DNA of 64,000 nt from Flavobacterium sp. (GCA_003497625.1 DNNO01000021.1:227602-291601), one strand, 5' to 3'. Positions 8,009-18,349 are shown, numbered from the stretch's first letter. The notes: generated by a model from the letters alone, not told the origin. Numbers and translations are program-made.

Positions 8009-9172
8009 ATGTTCCCAAAAGTAATTTTAAAATCAGGTAAAGAAAAATCAATTCAACGTCGTCACCCTTGGATTTTCAGTGGTGCGGTTTATGGCGTAAG
8101 TCGTGAAATAAACGATGGCGAAATGGTTGATGTAGTCGATTCGAAAAACAATCATTTAGGAACTGGATATTTCAGCGATAAAGGAAGTATCGTAGTTCGT
8201 GTTTTGACGTTTGGCGAAGAGACTTTCTCTGAAAACTTTTGGAAGGACAAACTACAATCGGCTTGGTATTTACGTACGCAACTATTGGATTTTGAAGTTA
8301 CGAATGCGTTCCGAGTAATTCACGGAGAAGGCGACGGAATTTCAGGATTAATTATTGATTATTACGATAAAAATTGGGTTATTCAAGCCCATTCAACAGG
8401 AGTTTTTCTTCAAATGCAGCAAATCGCTGAAGCCATAAAATCAAATTTTCCAGACTATTGCGAAACGATTTATTGCAAAAGTTCAGGAACTTTACCAAAT
8501 ACGGGAACCGATTATTTCTTATTCGGAAATAAAGCTGAAGCAGTTGCAAAAGAGAACAACATTTTGTTTTCAGTAAATTGGGTTGAAGGACAAAAAACAG
8601 GTTTCTTCTTAGACCAACGCGAAAACCGTAAATTATTAGGCGAATTCTCAAAAGGCAAAAAAGTACTAAACACCTTTTGCTACACAGGCGGATTTTCAAT
8701 TTATGCCATGAGTGCCGGAGCAGAATTGGTAACTTCGGTAGATATTTCTCAAAAAGCTGTGGACTTAGCAGCGAGTAATATGGAATTGAATTTTCCAAAC
8801 GCTAATCATAAAGCTGTAGCTGATGATGTGTTTAACTTCATGAAAGAACACACGCAACAATATGATGTTATTGTGTTAGATCCACCCGCTTTCGCGAAAA
8901 GTATCAAGAGCAAACACACCGCAACACAAGCCTACAAACGTTTAAACATTGCAGGATTAAAAACCTTAGCACCTAACGGAATTTTATTCACCTTCTCTTG
9001 TTCGCAAGTTATTGACGATGTTTTATTCTACAACACCGTTGCAGCAGCAGCCATAGAAACAGGAAGAAATATCCGAGTACTACACAAATTAGAACAAGGT
9101 CCAGATCATCCAACCAATATTTACCATCCAGAAGGGCATTATTTAAAAGGGTTGGTGTTGTTTGTAGAGTAA
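8009..9172 (+). CDS. rlmI: RlmI-like 23S rRNA m5C methyltransferase
   Basis: This class I SAM-dependent methyltransferase of the RlmI/YccW family modifies a cytosine in 23S rRNA. An N-terminal PUA domain (about 1-75, with RRHPWIFSGAV) leads to an EEHEE linker domain and the Rossmann methyltransferase domain with CYTGGFSIYA (about 224-233), DPPAFAKS (about 293-300) and a catalytic-type FTFSCSQ (about 327-333). The length of 387 aa is normal. It starts 1 base after the right arm of the second repeat element. Confidence 0.9.
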   Translation: MFPKVILKSGKEKSIQRRHPWIFSGAVYGVSREINDGEMVDVVDSKNNHLGTGYFSDKGSIVVRVLTFGEETFSENFWKDKLQSAWYLRTQLLDFEVTNAFRVIHGEGDGISGLIIDYYDKNWVIQAHSTGVFLQMQQIAEAIKSNFPDYCETIYCKSSGTLPNTGTDYFLFGNKAEAVAKENNILFSVNWVEGQKTGFFLDQRENRKLLGEFSKGKKVLNTFCYTGGFSIYAMSAGAELVTSVDISQKAVDLAASNMELNFPNANHKAVADDVFNFMKEHTQQYDVIVLDPPAFAKSIKSKHTATQAYKRLNIAGLKTLAPNGILFTFSCSQVIDDVLFYNTVAAAAIETGRNIRVLHKLEQGPDHPTNIYHPEGHYLKGLVLFVE

Positions 9173-9176
9173 AATT

Positions 9177-9274
9177 AGTGTTCAGTGTTCAGTTTGAAGT
9201 GTTCAGTGGATTACTGATAGCTTTGCAATTAGTATTCAGTATTTCACCCATAGTTTGTCATTCCGAAGGAATCT
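9177..9274 (+). repeat. Repeat cluster after rlmI (possible element remnant)
   Basis: AGTGTTCAGT occurs at 9177-9186, 9184-9193 and 9198-9207, and AGTATTCAGT at 9231-9240. At 9257-9274 lies GTCATTCCGAAGGAATCT, whose core ATTCC-GAA-GGAAT is a hairpin. The style resembles the arms of the two upstream four-helix-bundle elements, but no such gene is present, so this may be a decayed copy. Confidence 0.55.
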
Positions 9275-9312
9275 TATTTAATTATTAAACTTTAACAAGG
9301 ACTAAATCTCAT

Positions 9313-9711
9313 ATGAAATCAATTTCAAATTTTCAGAAAGCATTCATAATTATAGCTTTAATTTTAATTATTTCATATAGTTTTCCTTCTATGTTTGCTA
9401 AAGGTGGAATGGATATGAAGTTTCATTATTTCAATTTTCTATTTGTCTTAATAGTAGGTATGATATTAATTTATAATTTTTATAAAATTAAATTCTTAAA
9501 GAAAATCTTATTCTTATTTACAGTTTCATTATTTACATTTATTTCAGGAATATATTTGGTTCAAGAAATATTTAAAAATATTTATGACAATGATTATGAA
9601 TTGCATATTAGATTTAATGATGTTATTTTTAAAACTAATGTTATTTTTTACAGTGTTCTCATCTTAATTGAATTAACATGTTTTGAAATTATTAAGAGAT
9701 TTTACAAATAA
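9313..9711 (+). CDS. Small integral membrane protein, unknown
   Basis: I do not recognise this 132-residue protein. It shows four hydrophobic segments (about 10-27, 39-58, 64-86, 108-128) with short Lys-rich loops, for example KIKFLKK, and aromatic-rich membrane stretches. Its base composition is more AT-rich than the neighbours. It sits alone between the rlmI operon and a bidirectional terminator, after a repeat cluster, and may be an accessory gene. Confidence 0.65.
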   Translation: MKSISNFQKAFIIIALILIISYSFPSMFAKGGMDMKFHYFNFLFVLIVGMILIYNFYKIKFLKKILFLFTVSLFTFISGIYLVQEIFKNIYDNDYELHIRFNDVIFKTNVIFYSVLILIELTCFEIIKRFYK

Positions 9712-9750
9712 AAAAACCTGCAAGTCTTTCAACTCACAGGTTTCTTTTTT
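9712..9750. terminator. Bidirectional terminator
   Basis: AAACCTG at 9714-9720 pairs with CAGGTTT at 9737-9743, with an A run before and T-rich sequence after. It lies between the convergent membrane-protein and fumarase genes. Confidence 0.65.
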
Positions 9751-9772
9751 CTTGCTTCTTTTCTCTTTCTTC

Positions 9773-11374
9773 TTAGAGATTCATAAAAAAATCATTTCCT
9801 TTATCATCGGTAATAATAAACGCAGGGAAATCTTTCACTGTAATTTTACGAACAGCTTCCATTCCTAATTCTTCAAAATCGACTACTTCAACAGCTAAGA
9901 TATTTTCTTTTGCTAAAATCGCAGCAGGACCACCAATCGAACCTAGATAGAATCCGCCGTGTTTTTTACAAGCGTTCATTACGTCTTTGCTTCGGTTTCC
10001 TTTGGCTAACATAATCATGCTTCCACCAGCTGCTTGGAATTCGTCTACATAAACGTCCATTCTTCCTGCAGTGGTTGGTCCAAAACTTCCTGATGGCATT
10101 CCGTCTGGAGTTTTTGCTGGACCAGCGTAATATACGGGGTGATTTTTGAAATACTCTGGCATTGGTTTTCCAGCGTCTAATAATTCTTTGATTTTCGCAT
10201 GCGCAATATCACGAGCTACAATCAACGTTCCGTTTAATTTCAAACGCGTTTTGATTGGATATTTTGATAATTCTGCTAAAATTTCTGGCATTGGTTTGTT
10301 CAAATCAACTTCCACCGCAGGCTCTAAATGAGGAGCAGTTGTTGGTAAAAATTGACCTGGATTGGTTTCTAATTGCTCCAAGAAAATTCCATCTTTCGTG
10401 ATTTTCCCTTTGATATTTCTATCTGCCGAACAAGAAACACCCATTCCAACCGGACAAGAGGCAGCATGACGAGGTAAACGAATGACACGAACATCATGTG
10501 TTAAATATTTTCCACCAAATTGTGCTCCAATTTGACTTTCTTGACAAATGATTTGTACTCTTTTTTCCCATTCTAAATCGCGAAACGCTTGACCCGACAT
10601 GTTTCCAGAAGTTGGAAGATTGTCATAATATCCTGCCGAAGCTTTTTTCACGGCTGCTAAATTCGCTTCCGCAGAAGTGCCACCGATAACGATAGCCAAG
10701 TGATACGGAGGACAAGCCGCTGTTCCTAAATCCATAATGCGCTCACGAACAAATTCGTCTAACGATTTTTCATTTAACAATGATTTTGTTTTTTGATATA
10801 AGAAGGTTTTGTTCGCCGAACCACCACCTTTTGTTAAAAATAAGAACTCATACGAATTTCCTTTTTTTGCATAAATATCAATTTGCGCTGGCAAGTTTGA
10901 ACCCGAATTTTTTTCTTCAAACATCGAAATCGGAACAATTTGCGAGTAACGAAGATTTTTATTTTGGTACGTATTGTAAATTCCTTTTGACAGCCATTCG
11001 CCATCATCAACACCTGTGTACACGTTTTCACCTTTTTTGGCAACTACAATCGCGGTTCCAGTATCTTGGCAAGAAGGCAATTGACCTTCTACGGCTACAG
11101 CTGCGTTTTGTAATAAATTATAAGCCACAAAACGGTCGTTGTCTGTTGCTTCTGGATCTTCGATAATGTTTCTTAGTTTTTGTAAATGTGCCGAACGCAA
11201 CATAAACGAAACGTCGTCCATTGCTTCTTGTGCTAATAATTCTAATCCTTTTGGGTCCACCACTAAGATTTCTCTATCGCCAAGTTGTTCTACTTTTACG
11301 TAATCTGAAGTTAATTTTTTGTAGTGTGTATCGTCTTTTAAAATTGGATACGGGTCTTGATATAAAAAGTCCAT
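9773..11374 (-). CDS. fumA: Class I (Fe-S) fumarate hydratase
   Basis: This iron-sulphur fumarase interconverts fumarate and L-malate in the TCA cycle. Three conserved Cys regions expected to hold the 4Fe-4S cluster are visible: [10 protein letters not shown] (about 99-108), GTAACPPYH (about 219) and [11 protein letters not shown] (about 309-319). The C-terminal beta domain contains [13 protein letters not shown]. At 533 aa it is the full two-domain, single-chain form. It ends 23 bases beyond the bidirectional terminator and is probably a single-gene unit. Confidence 0.95.
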   Translation of the reverse strand: MDFLYQDPYPILKDDTHYKKLTSDYVKVEQLGDREILVVDPKGLELLAQEAMDDVSFMLRSAHLQKLRNIIEDPEATDNDRFVAYNLLQNAAVAVEGQLPSCQDTGTAIVVAKKGENVYTGVDDGEWLSKGIYNTYQNKNLRYSQIVPISMFEEKNSGSNLPAQIDIYAKKGNSYEFLFLTKGGGSANKTFLYQKTKSLLNEKSLDEFVRERIMDLGTAACPPYHLAIVIGGTSAEANLAAVKKASAGYYDNLPTSGNMSGQAFRDLEWEKRVQIICQESQIGAQFGGKYLTHDVRVIRLPRHAASCPVGMGVSCSADRNIKGKITKDGIFLEQLETNPGQFLPTTAPHLEPAVEVDLNKPMPEILAELSKYPIKTRLKLNGTLIVARDIAHAKIKELLDAGKPMPEYFKNHPVYYAGPAKTPDGMPSGSFGPTTAGRMDVYVDEFQAAGGSMIMLAKGNRSKDVMNACKKHGGFYLGSIGGPAAILAKENILAVEVVDFEELGMEAVRKITVKDFPAFIITDDKGNDFFMNL

Positions 11375-11455
11375 TTGTGTATGTTTTGAAAGGTAAAGTT
11401 ACGGATTTTTGATGGGAATGAAAAAATGAATTTTGGTTAATAGGAATATATGATT

Positions 11456-11836
11456 TTATATATTTTTATTTGACTTATAATAGCAATAAATTCCAGCAAC
11501 AAAAATTAAGAAACCAGCTAAAAATTCAAAATAAACATCTTCATCTTCAAAGAGGAAAACATCTTTCGAATCATTTGTGATTAGATTTATTTTATCTCCA
11601 ACATTTATTGAACAACGACCTTCTAACTTCTTACTTTGTTTCTTTTCGTTGAAGTAAAAAGTAAAATAAGCTTTAGAAATTTTAGAAGATTCGCTACACG
11701 AAATAGGCACTGAGACAACACTAACAGTAATTTTGTTTCCAGAATTTAATATTTTGTATTCTTGAAATGTTCTGTAAAATGAAACAAAACTGATTATAAT
11801 CAGTAATATCGAAGCATATTTAAGCATTTTATTCAT
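11456..11836 (-). CDS. DUF3592-like membrane protein
   Basis: The 126-residue protein has a hydrophobic segment at each end (about 6-22 and 102-120) around a beta-rich loop with two cysteines. This is the plan of DUF3592-type proteins, but the match is by architecture only. ATG 11836 is preceded by AAGAG; an alternative ATG lies 9 bases inside. It starts 3 bases after the stop of the upstream nucleoside-gate gene and is probably in its operon. Function unknown. Confidence 0.6.
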   Translation of the reverse strand: MNKMLKYASILLIIISFVSFYRTFQEYKILNSGNKITVSVVSVPISCSESSKISKAYFTFYFNEKKQSKKLEGRCSINVGDKINLITNDSKDVFLFEDEDVYFEFLAGFLIFVAGIYCYYKSNKNI

Positions 11837-11839
11837 CTC

Positions 11840-13279
11840 TTAAAAAAACCAACTCGCCACAAAAATCGCTGTAATCACGCAGATTAAATCTACTAAAAGC
11901 ATCATTCCTAGAGTATAACGAGTGTTTTTCACGTTGATACTTCCAAAATAAACGGCAATTACATAGAAAGTGGTTTCGGCACTACATTGGAAAATACAAC
12001 TCAATCTTCCGGTTAAAGAATCGGGTCCAAATTGTTTCATCGCATCAATCATAAACCCACGAGAACCACCTGAACTAAATGGTCGTAACATCGCCACAGG
12101 AAGCGAATCGGTGATTTCTTTAGCGACACCAAGATGAGCAAAAACAAACGAAATTCCGTAGCTGATATTTTCAAATAAACCACTATTTCTAAATAACGAA
12201 ATAGCAACTAACATTCCCATTACATAAGGGAAAATGGTCACTCCAGTTTTTAATCCGTTGTTGGCACCGGTTACAAACGTGTCGAAAATGGTGGTTTTTT
12301 GTTCTACGAATTTTTTCTCTTGAATAAAGGAAAATATCAAAGTTCCACCAATGATTAATATCAACAACAATCCCGAAAGGTTTGAAGTAAAGTAATTTTT
12401 TCCGATTAAATCTAAGCTATTTACGTAGAATAATAATCCTACAATCGCTCCAATAACTCCCATTATAGCCGCTAATAACGAAGCGCTTTTGAAGTTAATT
12501 TTTTGTTTGATGCCGACTAATATAAAAGCAGCAATGGTTCCAATAAAAGAAGTAATGATACATGGCAACATTACGTCTGCAGGATTTGCAGCATGTTCAG
12601 CAGCTCTATAACCGATAATTGATGTTGGAATTAATGTCAAACCAGCCGCATGCAAACACATAAACATAATTTGGGCATCACTGGCTTTGTCTTTATCTTC
12701 GTTGAGTTCTTGTAAACTTTGCATGGCTTTTAATCCAAACGGTGTTGCCGCAGAATCCAATCCTAAGAAGTTGGCAGAAAAGTTCAACGTCATATAGGAA
12801 ATCGACTCGTGATTTTTAGGAATCGAAGGAAATACTTTGGCAAACAACGGACTTAATTTCTTTGCCAATCTTTCAGAAGCGCCTGAAATGATAAGCAATT
12901 CCATGATGCCGCAGAAAAATGATAAATAGGCAATTAATGGCAGAATTAAATCAAACAAACTGCTTTTGGTCATAGGTAATAATCCGTCTGCTTTTTGTTT
13001 TCCACTGTAGATTTTTACCGTTTGATTGTTGTAGATGTAGGTTGTATCAGCATCCTTTTCATTTTTATTAATGATGAATGTTTTGTCTTCTGCTTTTTGC
13101 ACACTGTCTTGTACAAATTGGGGCACTTCTTTTAAATACTTTTCACCTATTAAAAGAGGTTCGCCTTGTTTGCCATTCAACACATAATCAATAGAATAGT
13201 ATTGCGAAGAGAACAATCCGAAAACAATGAAAAAGATAGACGATATGAATATCACTAACCAAAATCTGCTTAAAACCAT
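11840..13279 (-). CDS. Nucleoside-recognition (Gate) domain membrane protein, fused SpmA/SpmB-like
   Basis: This polytopic membrane protein has two Gate-type segments, matching the separate SpmA and SpmB proteins of spore formers joined in one chain of 479 aa. Conserved features are NFSANFLGLDSAATPFGLKA in the first half and RPFSSGGSRGF in the second. An N-terminal membrane segment is followed by a periplasmic insert of about 80 residues (30-110). The transported substrate is unknown; the family is not limited to sporulation. Confidence 0.8.
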   Translation of the reverse strand: MVLSRFWLVIFISSIFFIVFGLFSSQYYSIDYVLNGKQGEPLLIGEKYLKEVPQFVQDSVQKAEDKTFIINKNEKDADTTYIYNNQTVKIYSGKQKADGLLPMTKSSLFDLILPLIAYLSFFCGIMELLIISGASERLAKKLSPLFAKVFPSIPKNHESISYMTLNFSANFLGLDSAATPFGLKAMQSLQELNEDKDKASDAQIMFMCLHAAGLTLIPTSIIGYRAAEHAANPADVMLPCIITSFIGTIAAFILVGIKQKINFKSASLLAAIMGVIGAIVGLLFYVNSLDLIGKNYFTSNLSGLLLILIIGGTLIFSFIQEKKFVEQKTTIFDTFVTGANNGLKTGVTIFPYVMGMLVAISLFRNSGLFENISYGISFVFAHLGVAKEITDSLPVAMLRPFSSGGSRGFMIDAMKQFGPDSLTGRLSCIFQCSAETTFYVIAVYFGSINVKNTRYTLGMMLLVDLICVITAIFVASWFF

Positions 13280-13372
13280 AAATACCTATTTTTTCGTAAA
13301 TGTACTATAATTCAAAATATTTCAACAAATATTAAATAAATATAAATATTTAGTGATTTTAATAAATAATTA

Positions 13373-13380
13373 TATATTTG
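13373..13380 (+). promoter_or_regulatory. -7 box before subtilase gene
   Basis: TATATTTG is a perfect TAnnTTTG box 33 bases before the ATG. No clear -33 TTG was found at the usual distance. Confidence 0.4.
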
Positions 13381-13413
13381 TAAACGTTATATTAACCCAA
13401 GCTACTAACTAAT

Positions 13414-16377
13414 ATGAAAATCAGAAGATTACTATTTATTTTTTCATTGACTTTTTCAGGTTTTGTTTTTTCTCAAACTAAAGAAGATGCTGAAAAAATC
13501 ACAAAAAATTACGATTTAGAAAAAATCAAAGAGCTAGAAGTTTCTCTCAGAAAGAAGGAAGCATCTGAAAAAAAAGCTGCTTATGAAGCGGCTTCAATTA
13601 ATGGATGGCCAATTATAATTAATGGTGAAAATGGTTCTTTTCAAGAATTAATGAAATTAACACCTGATGGATTTCCAGTTTATTATTCTAATGACAATGT
13701 GGGAGCAGCTAGATCTACTCGAACAAATTACTTAAATACTGGCGGTGCACTTGGCTTAACATTAGATGGACAAGGGATGGTAGCAAGAGTTTGGGATGGA
13801 GGAACCGTTCGAAGAACACATAGCGGTTTTGGAGGTAGAGTTACAACAGTTGATGATGTTTCAGGAACTACTTTCAGTCAACATGGTACACATGTTTCGG
13901 GTACTATAATTGCATTACCTTGGAATACAGGTTCAAATAATATCAAAGGGATGGCTACTCAGGCAACGGCTAGAACTTTTAACTGGACAGATGACGAATC
14001 AGAATCACTTTCTGAAGTTGCATTAGGGATGTTGGTTTCTAATCATTCATATGGTGTTCCTGTTGGAAGTGGAGCTTCTGCATTACCTGCTTGGTATATT
14101 GGTTCTTATGTTGAAGATTCAAGAGTTTGGGATGAAATAACCTATTTATCACCTTATTACTTACCTGTTTATTCAGCAGGTAATGATGGAAATAATAACA
14201 ACAACTCAGATCCAATAGCTAATGGTTTTGATAAGTTAGTAGGAAATAAAGTTGCAAAAAATGTTTTAACGATTGCAAACGCAAATGATGCAAGTATCTC
14301 ATTTTCTACAGGTGCTTTGATGAGTGTAAATATTAATTCATCTAGTAGTCAAGGACCAACTGATGACAGAAGAATCAAACCAGACATAGCAGGAAATGGA
14401 ACAGGTGTAACTTCATTGAGTAGTGGTTCTAATACTGAAACTGCTACATTAGATGGAACTTCAATGGCAGCTCCAAATGTTACAGGAACATTGTTATTAT
14501 TGCAACAGCATTATAAAAATTTGACAAATAGTTTTATGAGATCTGCAACTTTAAAAGGTTTGGCTTGTCATACTGCTGATGATGCAGGTAATGTGGGTCC
14601 AGATCCTATTTTTGGATGGGGACTATTAAATGCTAAAAAAGCAGCAGAAACTATAACAAATAATGGTCTAACCTCATGGGTTTCTGAAGAAAGACTGAAC
14701 CAAGGACAATCGTACACAATGACTGTTAAATCAAATGGTGGTGCAAGTAATCCTCTAATAGCTTCAATAACATGGACAGATTTACCAGGAGAAGCTAATA
14801 ATGGTCAAAGATTGACACCAAATGACACTTTTAAATCTTTGGTTAATGATTTGGATATTAGAATAACTAAAGACGGAATAACTTATTACCCTTGGAGATT
14901 GGATATTAATTCACCAACATCAGCTGCATTAAGAGATGGGGATAATAGCGTAGATAATGTTGAATTAATCAAAATTGATTCTCCGGCTGCGGGTGATTAT
15001 GTTATTACCATTACTCATAAAGGAAATTTAGTAACAGGTGCTCAAAATTATTCACTTGTAGTTACAGGAATTGCATCAAGTTTTGCAATTGTTCCTACAT
15101 CTGAAAATGTTGAATTATGTAGTAATCAAACGGCTACCTACACTTTTAATTATAAACAAACACTAGGTGGGACAACAAATTTTACAGCTTCAGGTGTGCC
15201 ATCAGGTGCTAATGTTTCTATTTCACCAACTAGTTTAAGTGCTAATGGGATTGTAACAATGACGGTTTCTAACTTGTCATCAGTAATTCCAGGAGAATAT
15301 AATATTGGGATAGTGGGTAATAACGGAACGGAGACTGAAACGAGAACAAAGGTTTTAAAAATTTATAGTTCATCGTTTAGTCCTATTTCATTACTTTCTC
15401 CAACTAATGGTTTCAACGGTGCTTCAACAACCATTAATCTTGATTGGGCTGTAGATCCTAATGCAGAAAACCATTTGATACAAGTTTCTACAAGTCCTAC
15501 ATTTACAAGTTTTATTGTAAACCAAACAACTGCAAACTCAAACTATATTGTTTCTGGATTATCACAAGACACAATGTACTATTGGAGAGTTGTTCCTTCA
15601 AATAGATGTGGTGCTGCTACTCAGAGTTCAGCAACAGTTTATTCTTTTAGAACAGGAGTGTTGTCTTGTGGTAATATATTTAGTGCTACAGATTTTTCAA
15701 ATGCATCTTTAGCGGATGTAGCAAATTCAAGTGCGAGTGTTCCTCTTGTAATAACAGGTGGTATAACAATTGGAGAAATGAGAGTTTCTTTTGATATGAC
15801 ACATACTTATGTACAAGATATGACAATAATGCTACAAGGTCCATCCTCAATTGGTAGTCCAGTAATAATATTATTGCAACAGCCTTGTGGTGACAATGAC
15901 GATATCAGCTGTAGGTTTATTGATTCAGGAGCAGATCCGGCATGTACAGGAGTTCCTGCTATTTCTGGAGATATTGCTCCAATTGACCCCTTAAGTAATT
16001 TAAATGGTTTACTTGCTGATGGAACATGGACTTTATTAGTTGACGATCCATTTAATGGTGATGGCGGAGTAATTAGTAATTTTACTATTGAAATTTGTGC
16101 ATTAACAGCTTCTTTAAGTTCAAATGATACTGTTTTAAATTCTTTAAAAGTGTATCCAAACCCAGCCAAAGGTATTGTTAATATTGATTTAGCGGGAGCA
16201 GTTACTGGCGACACAACATTTGAATTATTTGATGTTCAAGGAAGAAAAGTAATTTCTAAAGTTTCTTCTAATAACATTGAAACATTGAATATTGAAAATT
16301 TATCAGATGGAATTTATATGTTAAGCATTCAAAATGGAGGTGCTAAAACAACAAAAAAATTGGTTATTAATAAATAA
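13414..16377 (+). CDS. Secreted subtilisin-like (S8) protease with T9SS sorting domain
   Basis: This is an exported serine protease. A signal peptide ending in FVFSQ and a helical propeptide-like region lead to an S8 domain with catalytic Asp about 128 (VWDGG), His about 157 (HGTHVSGT) and Ser about 350 (GTSMAAPN). A fibronectin type III-like segment (about 660-745) and a proprotein convertase P domain (about 770-895, with TWTLLVDDPFNGDGG) follow. The C-terminus is a type A T9SS sorting domain (VYPNPAKG to KKLVINK). It should be secreted through the outer membrane and attached or released after removal of the sorting domain. It is a single-gene unit with its own terminator. Confidence 0.93.
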   Translation: MKIRRLLFIFSLTFSGFVFSQTKEDAEKITKNYDLEKIKELEVSLRKKEASEKKAAYEAASINGWPIIINGENGSFQELMKLTPDGFPVYYSNDNVGAARSTRTNYLNTGGALGLTLDGQGMVARVWDGGTVRRTHSGFGGRVTTVDDVSGTTFSQHGTHVSGTIIALPWNTGSNNIKGMATQATARTFNWTDDESESLSEVALGMLVSNHSYGVPVGSGASALPAWYIGSYVEDSRVWDEITYLSPYYLPVYSAGNDGNNNNNSDPIANGFDKLVGNKVAKNVLTIANANDASISFSTGALMSVNINSSSSQGPTDDRRIKPDIAGNGTGVTSLSSGSNTETATLDGTSMAAPNVTGTLLLLQQHYKNLTNSFMRSATLKGLACHTADDAGNVGPDPIFGWGLLNAKKAAETITNNGLTSWVSEERLNQGQSYTMTVKSNGGASNPLIASITWTDLPGEANNGQRLTPNDTFKSLVNDLDIRITKDGITYYPWRLDINSPTSAALRDGDNSVDNVELIKIDSPAAGDYVITITHKGNLVTGAQNYSLVVTGIASSFAIVPTSENVELCSNQTATYTFNYKQTLGGTTNFTASGVPSGANVSISPTSLSANGIVTMTVSNLSSVIPGEYNIGIVGNNGTETETRTKVLKIYSSSFSPISLLSPTNGFNGASTTINLDWAVDPNAENHLIQVSTSPTFTSFIVNQTTANSNYIVSGLSQDTMYYWRVVPSNRCGAATQSSATVYSFRTGVLSCGNIFSATDFSNASLADVANSSASVPLVITGGITIGEMRVSFDMTHTYVQDMTIMLQGPSSIGSPVIILLQQPCGDNDDISCRFIDSGADPACTGVPAISGDIAPIDPLSNLNGLLADGTWTLLVDDPFNGDGGVISNFTIEICALTASLSSNDTVLNSLKVYPNPAKGIVNIDLAGAVTGDTTFELFDVQGRKVISKVSSNNIETLNIENLSDGIYMLSIQNGGAKTTKKLVINK

Positions 16378-16394
16378 TCATCAGCATAAAAAAT

Positions 16395-16426
16395 AAAAAA
16401 GGGAGCTTAATTAGCTCCCTTTTTTT
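16395..16426. terminator. Bidirectional terminator
   Basis: GGGAGCT at 16401-16407 pairs with AGCTCCC at 16413-16419, flanked by A6 and T7 runs. It serves both the subtilase (+) and the exonuclease gene (-), whose stop codon lies in the T run. Confidence 0.85.
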
Positions 16427-17138
16427 ATACATGAATAATTTCATCTTCAACCAATAAATCTTCTCGTCTTAATCTTAGAAAAATTTGTGCTACAGCTATT
16501 ACATCTTTTTCACAGTAAGTGATAATCCTATCAATATCATTTTCTACATAAAAAACGTGCGCTACTTCACTACCGTCGATGTCGTCTTTTGGTGATGGAA
16601 TTCCAAGCACTTTAGTTAATAATTTTAAAGAAGTAAAGTGTTTGTAGTCACCAAACTTCCATAATTCTAAAGTATCGAGATGTGCAACTTCCCATGGTTT
16701 TTTCCCGAATAAATTCAGTTTATTTGGCAATGCAATTCCGTTGATAATCATTCTTCGAGCTATAAACGGAATATCAAATTCTTTAGCATTATGTCCGCAT
16801 AAAACGTGCTGTGCTCCGTTGAAATGGGTGTTTAGTAAATTTGAAAAATCGTTTAAAATTTTCTTCTCTTCACCCCAAAAACTGGTTACACGAAAGTTTC
16901 TAATATCACCTTTATTTACAAAGTAACCTACCGAAATAGTAATAATTTTTCCAAATTCAGCCCAAATTCCGGCTCTTTCGTAAAAATCTTCTGCCGAAAC
17001 TTCATCTTTGCGTTGGTATTGGGTTTTGTGTTCCCATAAATAACGTGTTTCTTCGTCTAAAACGCCATAATTTTGGTGTTCTGGAACGGTTTCAATGTCT
17101 AAAAACAGAATGTTGTTTAAGTTAATTTTTTCAATCAT
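16425..17138 (-). CDS. PolB-type 3'-5' exonuclease domain protein
   Basis: This is a stand-alone DEDD 3'-5' exonuclease of the kind annotated as related to the exonuclease domain of family B polymerases. The motifs are FLDIETVPE near the N-terminus (catalytic Asp and Glu), GHNAKEFDIPF (Asp) and a final YCEKDVIA. The 237 aa cover just the nuclease domain. The substrate and pathway are unknown. It ends in the shared terminator and lies 47 bases from the serine-hydrolase gene on the same strand. Confidence 0.85.
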   Translation of the reverse strand: MIEKINLNNILFLDIETVPEHQNYGVLDEETRYLWEHKTQYQRKDEVSAEDFYERAGIWAEFGKIITISVGYFVNKGDIRNFRVTSFWGEEKKILNDFSNLLNTHFNGAQHVLCGHNAKEFDIPFIARRMIINGIALPNKLNLFGKKPWEVAHLDTLELWKFGDYKHFTSLKLLTKVLGIPSPKDDIDGSEVAHVFYVENDIDRIITYCEKDVIAVAQIFLRLRREDLLVEDEIIHV

Positions 17139-17185
17139 TTTTGTATGGTTTATAGTTAATTTAAGTTTTTAGTTCCCAACTTTAA

Positions 17186-18349
17186 TTATCGTTTCTTTCT
17201 TTGTTTCAGCATTTCATACGCTTCTTCCACATAGACGTATAAATCATTGCTGTGTGGGTCGGTTTCAGTTTGCTTTCCTTTTAAATGTCCTAATCTTACA
17301 ATTATCAATTCATCTTCTGGAATTACAATTACAAATTGACCTAAATGACCGCGCATGTAATATAAATCTTTACCTAAAAAGTTATGCATCCACCAACCAT
17401 ATCCATATTCTGGACTTTTTTCAAAGCGTGGTGTAACACATTTTTTTACGAAAGCACTATCTAATAATTGTTTACCATTCCATTTTCCATTGTTTAAATA
17501 TAATTTTCCAAAACGAGCAAAATCTCTAGCATTGCTAGCAATACAACAATACGCTTTTTCAATTCCGTCTGGTTCTTCGTCAAGTTGCCAAAGCGCTTCG
17601 TTTTCTGCTCCCATGGGTTGCCAAAAGTGTTTTGAAACATAATCAGATAAATGTTCTCCCGTTGCTTTTTCAATACACATCGCTAATAATTGAGTAGCAC
17701 CACTTAAATATTTGAATGATTGTCCTGGTTTTTCTTTGATATCTAAACCTAAAATAATGCCTTTTAAATCATCATCAAAATAAGCACGGGTTACAATTGA
17801 AAATGGGCTATAATATTTTTCATCCCAACTCAAGCCTGAAGCCATTGAAGATAAATCACCTATAGTTACGTCTTTTGCAAATTTGCCTTTTAGTTCTGGA
17901 AAAAAATCGGTTACTTTTTGGTCTAAACTTTTGATTTTTCCATCCATAATGGCTTTTCCCATTGCCATAGTAACGACACTTTTGGCTATTGAAAAAGAAT
18001 TAGTTTTTGAGTTTTTATCAAATCCATCAAAATAGCTTTCGTGCCAAATACTATCATTTTTAATGATTAAATAAGCAATGGTTTGAAGTTCTTTATGTGT
18101 TTTTTGTAAATTTTGAGTCGCCGGAACTGAGTTATAATCAGAAGCAATTGCCCAAGGTTGAGCAGTTCCTTTTTTAATTTCTCTGTTTGGAAATTCTTTA
18201 TAATCTTCTAAAAATGCGGTTGTATAACCTTTGAAATAAATGGTTCTTACAGCACGTAATAGGTAATCCACATCAAAAATGTACATTAAAACAATGATGC
18301 TCGCTAAAATAATAGCGAACCACTTGAAGAATTTTAAAATAAATTTCAT
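17186..18349 (-). CDS. Membrane-anchored serine hydrolase, class C beta-lactamase family
   Basis: An N-terminal membrane segment (about 5-23) anchors a periplasmic hydrolase domain of the beta-lactamase/DD-peptidase-like family. The SxxK nucleophile is in FSIAKS (Ser about 118), and a family-typical GYGWWMHNF and MRGHLGQF lie near the C-terminus. Such proteins include esterases, 6-aminohexanoate-dimer hydrolase-like enzymes and DD-peptidases, so the substrate cannot be read from sequence. The 387-residue length is usual. Confidence 0.82.
   Translation of the reverse strand: MKFILKFFKWFAIILASIIVLMYIFDVDYLLRAVRTIYFKGYTTAFLEDYKEFPNREIKKGTAQPWAIASDYNSVPATQNLQKTHKELQTIAYLIIKNDSIWHESYFDGFDKNSKTNSFSIAKSVVTMAMGKAIMDGKIKSLDQKVTDFFPELKGKFAKDVTIGDLSSMASGLSWDEKYYSPFSIVTRAYFDDDLKGIILGLDIKEKPGQSFKYLSGATQLLAMCIEKATGEHLSDYVSKHFWQPMGAENEALWQLDEEPDGIEKAYCCIASNARDFARFGKLYLNNGKWNGKQLLDSAFVKKCVTPRFEKSPEYGYGWWMHNFLGKDLYYMRGHLGQFVIVIPEDELIIVRLGHLKGKQTETDPHSNDLYVYVEEAYEMLKQRKKR

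Noticed and set aside
8379..8798. 139-residue open frame antisense to rlmI
   Set aside because: It overlaps the conserved methyltransferase core, and its leucine-rich translation is typical of a shadow frame.
15807..16214. 135-residue open frame antisense to the subtilase P domain
   Set aside because: It is fully inside a gene with clear domains and has no start signal or motif of its own.
13414..16377. Intein or frameshift in the subtilase gene
   Set aside because: The frame is continuous with all three catalytic residues, P domain and sorting domain in the normal order.
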